64,000 bases of DNA, taken from Streptomyces fodineus. Lineage in GTDB: Bacteria; Actinomycetota; Actinomycetes; Streptomycetales; Streptomycetaceae. The notes beneath the pieces are model-generated. The model was not told the origin of the DNA. It worked only from the letters and a program-made list of their open reading frames with translations, and ran no database searches. A program made the position numbers and the translations under genes. Positions 60,377-64,000 of this stretch are shown in pieces (the stretch's first letter is position 1; each line of letters opens with the position of its first letter). The stretch spans positions 4,278,001-4,342,000 of the forward strand of contig NZ_CP017248.1 in assembly GCF_001735805.1 (NCBI RefSeq), in the 5' to 3' direction.

Positions 60377-61669
60377 TCACGCCTTCGGGGCCACCTTGCT
60401 CAGGCCGTTGATGATGCGGTCCATCGCGTCGCCGCCCGTGGGGTCGGTGAGGTTCGCGAGGAGCTTGAGGGTGAACTTCATCAGCATCGGGTGCGTGAGA
60501 CCGCGCTGGGCCGCGATCTGCATGACCTTCGGGTTGCCGATGAGCTTCACGAAGGCGCGGCCGAGGGTGTAGTAGCCGCCGTAGGTGTCCTTCAGGACGC
60601 GCGGGTAGCGCTGCAGGGCGATCTCGCGCTGGGCGGGCGTGGCCCGCGCGTGGGCCTGGACGATGACGTCGGCGGCGATCTGGCCGGACTCCATGGCGTA
60701 GGCGATGCCCTCGCCGTTGAAGGGGTTCACCAGGCCGCCGGCGTCGCCGACGAGCAGCAGGCCGCGCGTGTAGTGGGGCTGGCGGTTGAAGGCCATGGGG
60801 AGGGCGGCGCCGCGGATGGGGCCGGTCATGTTCTCGGGGGTGTAGCCCCAGTCCTCGGGCATGGAGGCGCACCAGGCCTTGAGGATCTCGCGCCAGTCCA
60901 GCTCCTTGAAGGAGGCGGAGGTGTTCAGGACGCCGAGGCCGACGTTCGACGTGCCGTCGCCCATGCCGAAGATCCAGCCGTAGCCGGGCAGCAGCCGGTC
61001 CTGGGCGCCGCGGCGGTCCCACAGTTCCAGCCAGGACTCCAGGTAGTCGTCCTCGTGGCGGGGCGAGGTGAAGTACGTGCGCACCGCGACACCCATGGGG
61101 CGGTCCTCGCGGCGGTGCAGGCCCATCGCGAGGGACAGGCGGGTGGAGTTGCCGTCGGCGGCGACGACGAGCGGCGCGTGGAAGGTGACCTCGCGCTTGT
61201 CCTCACCGAGCTTGGCGGTGACGCCGGTGATGCGGCCGGTGCGGTCGTCGATGACGGGCCCGCTCACGTTGCAGCGCTCGTACAACCGCGCCCCCGCCTT
61301 CTGGGCGTTGCGGGCGAGCTGCTCGTCGAAGTCGTCGCGCTTGCGGACCAGTCCGTAGTTCGGGTAGGAGGCGAGATCCGGCCAGTCCAGCTGGAGGCGG
61401 GAGCCGCCGCCGATGATGCGCAGGCCCTTGTTGCGCAGCCAGCCGGCCTCCTCGGAGATGTCGATGCCCATGGCGACGAGCTGCTTGACCGCGCGCGGGG
61501 TGAGGCCGTCGCCGCACACCTTCTCGCGCGGGAACTCGGTCTTCTCCAGGAGCAGGACGTCGAGACCGGCCTTGGCGAGGTGGTACGCGGTCGTGGAGCC
61601 GGCCGGCCCCGCGCCGACGACGATCACGTCGGCGGTGTTCTCGGAGAGGGGCTCCTTCACGACGGTCAC
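60377..61669 (-). CDS. Geranylgeranyl reductase-family flavoprotein, MenJ-like
   Basis: The 430-residue FAD protein reduces double bonds of isoprenoid chains. Motifs: VVGAGPAGSTTAYHLAKAG (19-37), EFPREKVCGDGLTPRAV, the PLVVAADGNSTRLS second FAD segment, GWIFGMGDGTSNVGLG, and GDAGGLVNPFNGEGI (the GD motif). This matches the actinobacterial family that includes MenJ, which saturates one isoprene unit of menaquinone. Neighbouring menG, the polyprenyl synthase and both nuo clusters support a menaquinone role. GTG at 61669. Alternative: saturation of other polyprenols. Confidence 0.88.
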   Translation of the reverse strand: MTVVKEPLSENTADVIVVGAGPAGSTTAYHLAKAGLDVLLLEKTEFPREKVCGDGLTPRAVKQLVAMGIDISEEAGWLRNKGLRIIGGGSRLQLDWPDLASYPNYGLVRKRDDFDEQLARNAQKAGARLYERCNVSGPVIDDRTGRITGVTAKLGEDKREVTFHAPLVVAADGNSTRLSLAMGLHRREDRPMGVAVRTYFTSPRHEDDYLESWLELWDRRGAQDRLLPGYGWIFGMGDGTSNVGLGVLNTSASFKELDWREILKAWCASMPEDWGYTPENMTGPIRGAALPMAFNRQPHYTRGLLLVGDAGGLVNPFNGEGIAYAMESGQIAADVIVQAHARATPAQREIALQRYPRVLKDTYGGYYTLGRAFVKLIGNPKVMQIAAQRGLTHPMLMKFTLKLLANLTDPTGGDAMDRIINGLSKVAPKA

Positions 61670-61766
61670 GGTGGGATCTCCCCAAGTTCGAAATCTGCGT
61701 GCCGACCGGCACTGGACATGGGCAGTCTATTCAGCAGAATTGATCACCCGGCTGAAGGGCTGCCCT

Positions 61767-62285
61767 GTGAACCGACCCCTCCCCGCGGTACGGCTGCGCG
61801 TTCCCACCCACGAGGACGCGATCGCCTGGCACCGGGTCTTCGACGACCCCGAGGTCATGGAGTTCTACGGCGGCAGACCGGCCGCGCTGTCGGTCTACGA
61901 GGAACTCACCGCGCGGCAGCGCCGGCACGACGCGGAACTCGGCTTCTGCCTGTGGACCATGCTGGACGAGTCCGGGGAGGTCGTCGGCTTCACCGGAGCG
62001 CAGCCCTGGCGGCCCGACTGGGGTCCGGTCGGCGAGATAGAGATCGGCTGGCGGCTGGGCCGCAAGCACTGGGGCAAGGGGTATGCCACCGCGGCCGCGC
62101 GCGAGACGGTCGAGCGGGTGCGGACGGCCGGGGTGCCGCGGCTGGTGGCGATGGTCCGGCCGGGCAACGAGCGGTCGATCGCGGTGACCCGGCGACTCGG
62201 CATGGAGCCGGCGGAGACCTATCCGCACCCCACGCTGGACGAGCGGGCTCTCTGTTTCCGGCTCAGCCTCAATCACACAGAGTAG
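61767..62285 (+). CDS. GNAT-family N-acetyltransferase (RimJ-like)
   Basis: The 172-residue protein has the GNAT fold of the RimJ/RimL type: VRLRVPTHEDAIAWHRVFDD at the start, IEIGWRLGRKHWGKGYATAA (acetyl-CoA-binding motif A with the R/Q-x-x-G-x-G/A turn as KHWGKGYA), and ERSIAVTRRLGMEPAE. It probably acetylates a small molecule or a protein N-terminus; substrate unknown. The GTG at 61767 has GAAGGG about ten bases upstream. It is divergent from the reductase gene and is followed closely by the PASTA protein gene on the same strand. Confidence 0.86.
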   Translation: MNRPLPAVRLRVPTHEDAIAWHRVFDDPEVMEFYGGRPAALSVYEELTARQRRHDAELGFCLWTMLDESGEVVGFTGAQPWRPDWGPVGEIEIGWRLGRKHWGKGYATAAARETVERVRTAGVPRLVAMVRPGNERSIAVTRRLGMEPAETYPHPTLDERALCFRLSLNHTE

Positions 62286-62367
62286 TCACTTGTCACAGAA
62301 AGACACCGTAGCCTTCCAGCTGGGGCATGCGAGCGTTACCCTTCCAGTACCGCTGGGGGTGACATCT

Positions 62368-62703
62368 GTGCGTATAACACCCAAAACACCCGAAGTGCGC
62401 GTGCCGCGGCTGGTCGGACTGATGGCCGTGGACGCGCGCGAAACGGCCCGGGCGCGGGGCCTGTTCCTCAACGCGCCGGACCGCCCGGACTTCCACCTCG
62501 CCGTCGTCGACTACGTCGTGCGCCAGTACCCGCAGCCCGGCGCCGAGGTGCCGCGGGAGTCGATGGTGTACGTGTGGTTCGACTTCGGTGAGGGAGAGGG
62601 CGGCGGGGGCGTGCGCGAGCCACGCATCCCGCGGCCGCCCATGAGCGGGCTCCAACGCGAACTCGACGAGCCCGGTGACGCGTTCGAGATGATCAACCGG
62701 TGA
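62368..62703 (+). CDS. PASTA-domain protein
   Basis: The 111-residue protein contains one PASTA-type domain (VRVPRLVGLMAVDARETARARGL, DYVVRQYPQPGAEVPRESMV, YVWFDFGEGEGGGG). PASTA domains bind beta-lactams or peptidoglycan fragments in kinases and penicillin-binding proteins; here it is free-standing with no signal peptide or anchor, so it would be cytoplasmic. The tail is Pro/Glu/Arg-rich. I prefer the GTG at 62368, with GGGGGTG six bases before it; TTG at 62290 or GTG at 62359 are possible. Converges with menG. Function not known. Confidence 0.8.
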   Translation: MRITPKTPEVRVPRLVGLMAVDARETARARGLFLNAPDRPDFHLAVVDYVVRQYPQPGAEVPRESMVYVWFDFGEGEGGGGVREPRIPRPPMSGLQRELDEPGDAFEMINR

Positions 62704-62725
62704 GCCCCCCGCCCGACAGGGCTCA
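62701..62725. terminator. Small hairpin at convergent stops
   Basis: TGAGCCC and GGGCTCA pair across an 11-base loop, overlapping both the PASTA and menG stop codons. It is weak as a terminator but is the only symmetry in the 19-base gap. Confidence 0.35.
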
Positions 62726-63418
62726 GCTCTCCTTGAAGCCCCGGTGCAGCGCGACCACACCCCCGGTGAGGTTGCGCCAGGCCACCTTCGACCAGCCCGC
62801 CTTGCGCAGCCGTTCGGCCAGGGCGGGCTGGTCGGGCCAGGCACGGATGGACTCGGCGAGATAGACGTAGGCGTCCGGGTTCGAGGAGACCGCGCGCGCG
62901 GCCGCCGGCAGCGCCCGCATCAGGTACTCGGTGTAGACGGTGCGGAAGGGCGCCCAGGTCGGGTGCGAGAACTCGCAGATCACCACACGCCCGCCGGGCC
63001 GGGTGACCCGGTACATCTCCCGCAGGGCCGCGTCCGTGTCCTGGACGTTGCGCAGCCCGAAGGAGATCGTCACCGCGTCGAAGGTGTCGTCCTTGAACGG
63101 CAGCCGCGTCGCGTCGCCGGCCGTGAACGGCAGCCAGGTGTGCTTCCTCTTGCCGACCTGGAGCATCCCGGTGGAGAAGTCGCAGGGGACGACGTACGCA
63201 CCCGTGCGCGCGAAGGGCAGTGAGGACGTGGCCGTACCGGCGGCCAGGTCGAGGACCTTCTGCGCGGGACGCGCGTCGACCGCCTTCGCCACCTCCTTAC
63301 GCCAGCGCCGGTCCTGGCCGAGCGACAGCACGTCGTTCGTCAGGTCGTACCGTTCCGCCACGTCGTCGAACATCGAGGCGACTTCGTGCGGCTGCTTGTT
63401 CAGGGAAGCGCGGGTCAC
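62723..63418 (-). CDS. menG: Demethylmenaquinone methyltransferase
   Basis: Transfers the ring methyl group from S-adenosylmethionine to demethylmenaquinone, the final ring step of menaquinone biosynthesis. The 231-residue protein has the UbiE/MenG signatures ASMFDDVAERYDLTNDVLSL (15-34), VLDLAAGTATSS (SAM motif I), FTAGDATRLPFKDDTFDAVT and ISFGLRNVQDTDAALREMYR. The GTG at 63418 gives the standard start MTRASLNKQPHEVA. Streptomyces make menaquinone by the futalosine route, and the neighbouring amidohydrolase-like gene may belong to the same operon; that link is inference. Confidence 0.95.
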   Translation of the reverse strand: MTRASLNKQPHEVASMFDDVAERYDLTNDVLSLGQDRRWRKEVAKAVDARPAQKVLDLAAGTATSSLPFARTGAYVVPCDFSTGMLQVGKRKHTWLPFTAGDATRLPFKDDTFDAVTISFGLRNVQDTDAALREMYRVTRPGGRVVICEFSHPTWAPFRTVYTEYLMRALPAAARAVSSNPDAYVYLAESIRAWPDQPALAERLRKAGWSKVAWRNLTGGVVALHRGFKES

Positions 63419-63516
63419 CCGCCCATTGTGGCAGCAGGGGGTACGACACCCCGGAAGCGCCCTCGCCGACGCCCGCTCGGCCGGCGAAGGTCTCCGGTCC
63501 GTCCGGTGCCCCGGGA

Positions 63517-64000
63517 TCAGCGGCCCCGGTACACCAACCGCCCGCCGATCACGGTCGCCACGCAGGTGCCGGCGCCGCGGCGGACCAGTTCGGCGCGGTC
63601 GGCGACGTCGAACACGGCGAAGCGGGCGGGCCCGCCCGGGACGAGCCGCGGCAGCAGGATCAGCGGGGTCGGGGACAGCGCCGCGGGGCCCGGAAGGCGG
63701 TCGGGCCGCTGCCCCACCGCGAGCCCGGCCCTGCGCACCGCGTCGATCACGGCCCGCGACCGCAGTTCCCCGGCCACCGCCACCGTGCCGTGTGCCAGCA
63801 TCCGCTGCACCCCGCGTCGCGCGCTCGCGCCGAGGCGTGCGGGATCACCGCGGAAGATCTCCCGGGCGCGCTGCCCGCCGATGGGTTCGGTACCGAGGGC
63901 GTCGGCCTCGCGGGGGTCGGGGTGGTAGGTGGCCTCCAGCAACTCCGGACCGTACGGATTCAGCAGCCCCGGGGTGAGGATGCCGGGCCAACGCCGCACC
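63517..64000 (-). CDS. Amidohydrolase/imidazolonepropionase-like protein (N-terminus beyond window)
   Basis: About 161 C-terminal residues are seen; the frame runs off the right edge, where RRWPGILTPGLLNPYGPELL is the metal-binding strand region of the family, so the true start is outside. The body YHPDPREADALGTEPI, then RGVQRMLAHGTVAVAGEL, and an end VIGGRLVYRG, typical of the closing beta-sandwich of amidohydrolases such as HutI-like proteins. It is on the menG strand, 98 bases upstream. In Streptomyces these are annotated imidazolonepropionase-like; the usual metal-binding His pair is not visible in this part, so catalysis is unclear. Confidence 0.75.
   Translation of the reverse strand, partial: VRRWPGILTPGLLNPYGPELLEATYHPDPREADALGTEPIGGQRAREIFRGDPARLGASARRGVQRMLAHGTVAVAGELRSRAVIDAVRRAGLAVGQRPDRLPGPAALSPTPLILLPRLVPGGPARFAVFDVADRAELVRRGAGTCVATVIGGRLVYRGR

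Overview
The window is chromosomal DNA from a high-GC actinomycete, almost certainly a Streptomyces. The evidence is the very high GC content, frequent GTG starts, tight ATGA/GTGA gene overlaps, the gene families present and a dispersed intergenic repeat I associate with Streptomyces. From memory the gene order resembles the S. coelicolor SCO4556-SCO4608 interval (menG to nuo2); I could not check this. No rRNA, tRNA, CRISPR array, insertion sequence or prophage was seen.

Layout. 1-7870 (minus strand): a reduced second complex I cluster, nuoABCHIJKLM (nuo2), with nuoM cut by the left edge. It has no nuoD, E, F or G between its genes, and its NuoC carries a long repetitive tail. 8127-11990 (plus): two tandem paralogous sensor kinases and a LuxR-type response regulator. 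12364-15346 (plus): korAB, a 2-oxoacid:ferredoxin oxidoreductase. 15363-20344: a divergent HxlR regulator and NAD(P)H-binding reductase pair, a RarD-like transporter, a VOC protein, a TPR-like protein and a flavodoxin-fold reductase. 20352-25008 (minus): an ABC-2 exporter, a LolA-like exported protein and a long-chain polyprenyl diphosphate synthase. 25655-26303: a c-di-AMP (ydaO-type) riboswitch in front of a secreted SLT transglycosylase. 26489-32693: a HAD phosphatase, an ATP-grasp/flavin monooxygenase pair, a fumarylacetoacetase-like enzyme and an M56-like membrane protease.

32864-39747 (plus) is the most unusual block. It holds a GntR/UTRA regulator, a 75-residue two-cluster ferredoxin, an SsuABC/TauABC-like importer whose binding lipoprotein ends in a NosL-like domain, and a 921-residue AprA/FrdA-like flavoprotein with C-terminal HEAT repeats. 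It reads as an uptake-plus-reduction operon for an unidentified substrate.

39774-58047 (minus): recQ-like helicase and then the complete 14-gene complex I operon nuoA-N, translationally coupled nearly throughout, with a candidate Rex operator upstream of nuoA. 58791-64000: a secreted NlpC/P60 hydrolase, peptide deformylase, a MenJ-like geranylgeranyl reductase, a GNAT acetyltransferase, a PASTA-domain protein, menG and a truncated amidohydrolase-like gene.

Much of the window concerns the menaquinone respiratory chain: two complex I clusters, quinone side-chain synthesis (polyprenyl synthase), ring methylation (menG) and side-chain reduction (MenJ-like). A ferredoxin-reducing oxidoreductase and two candidate redox controls (Rex site, HxlR pair) fit that theme.
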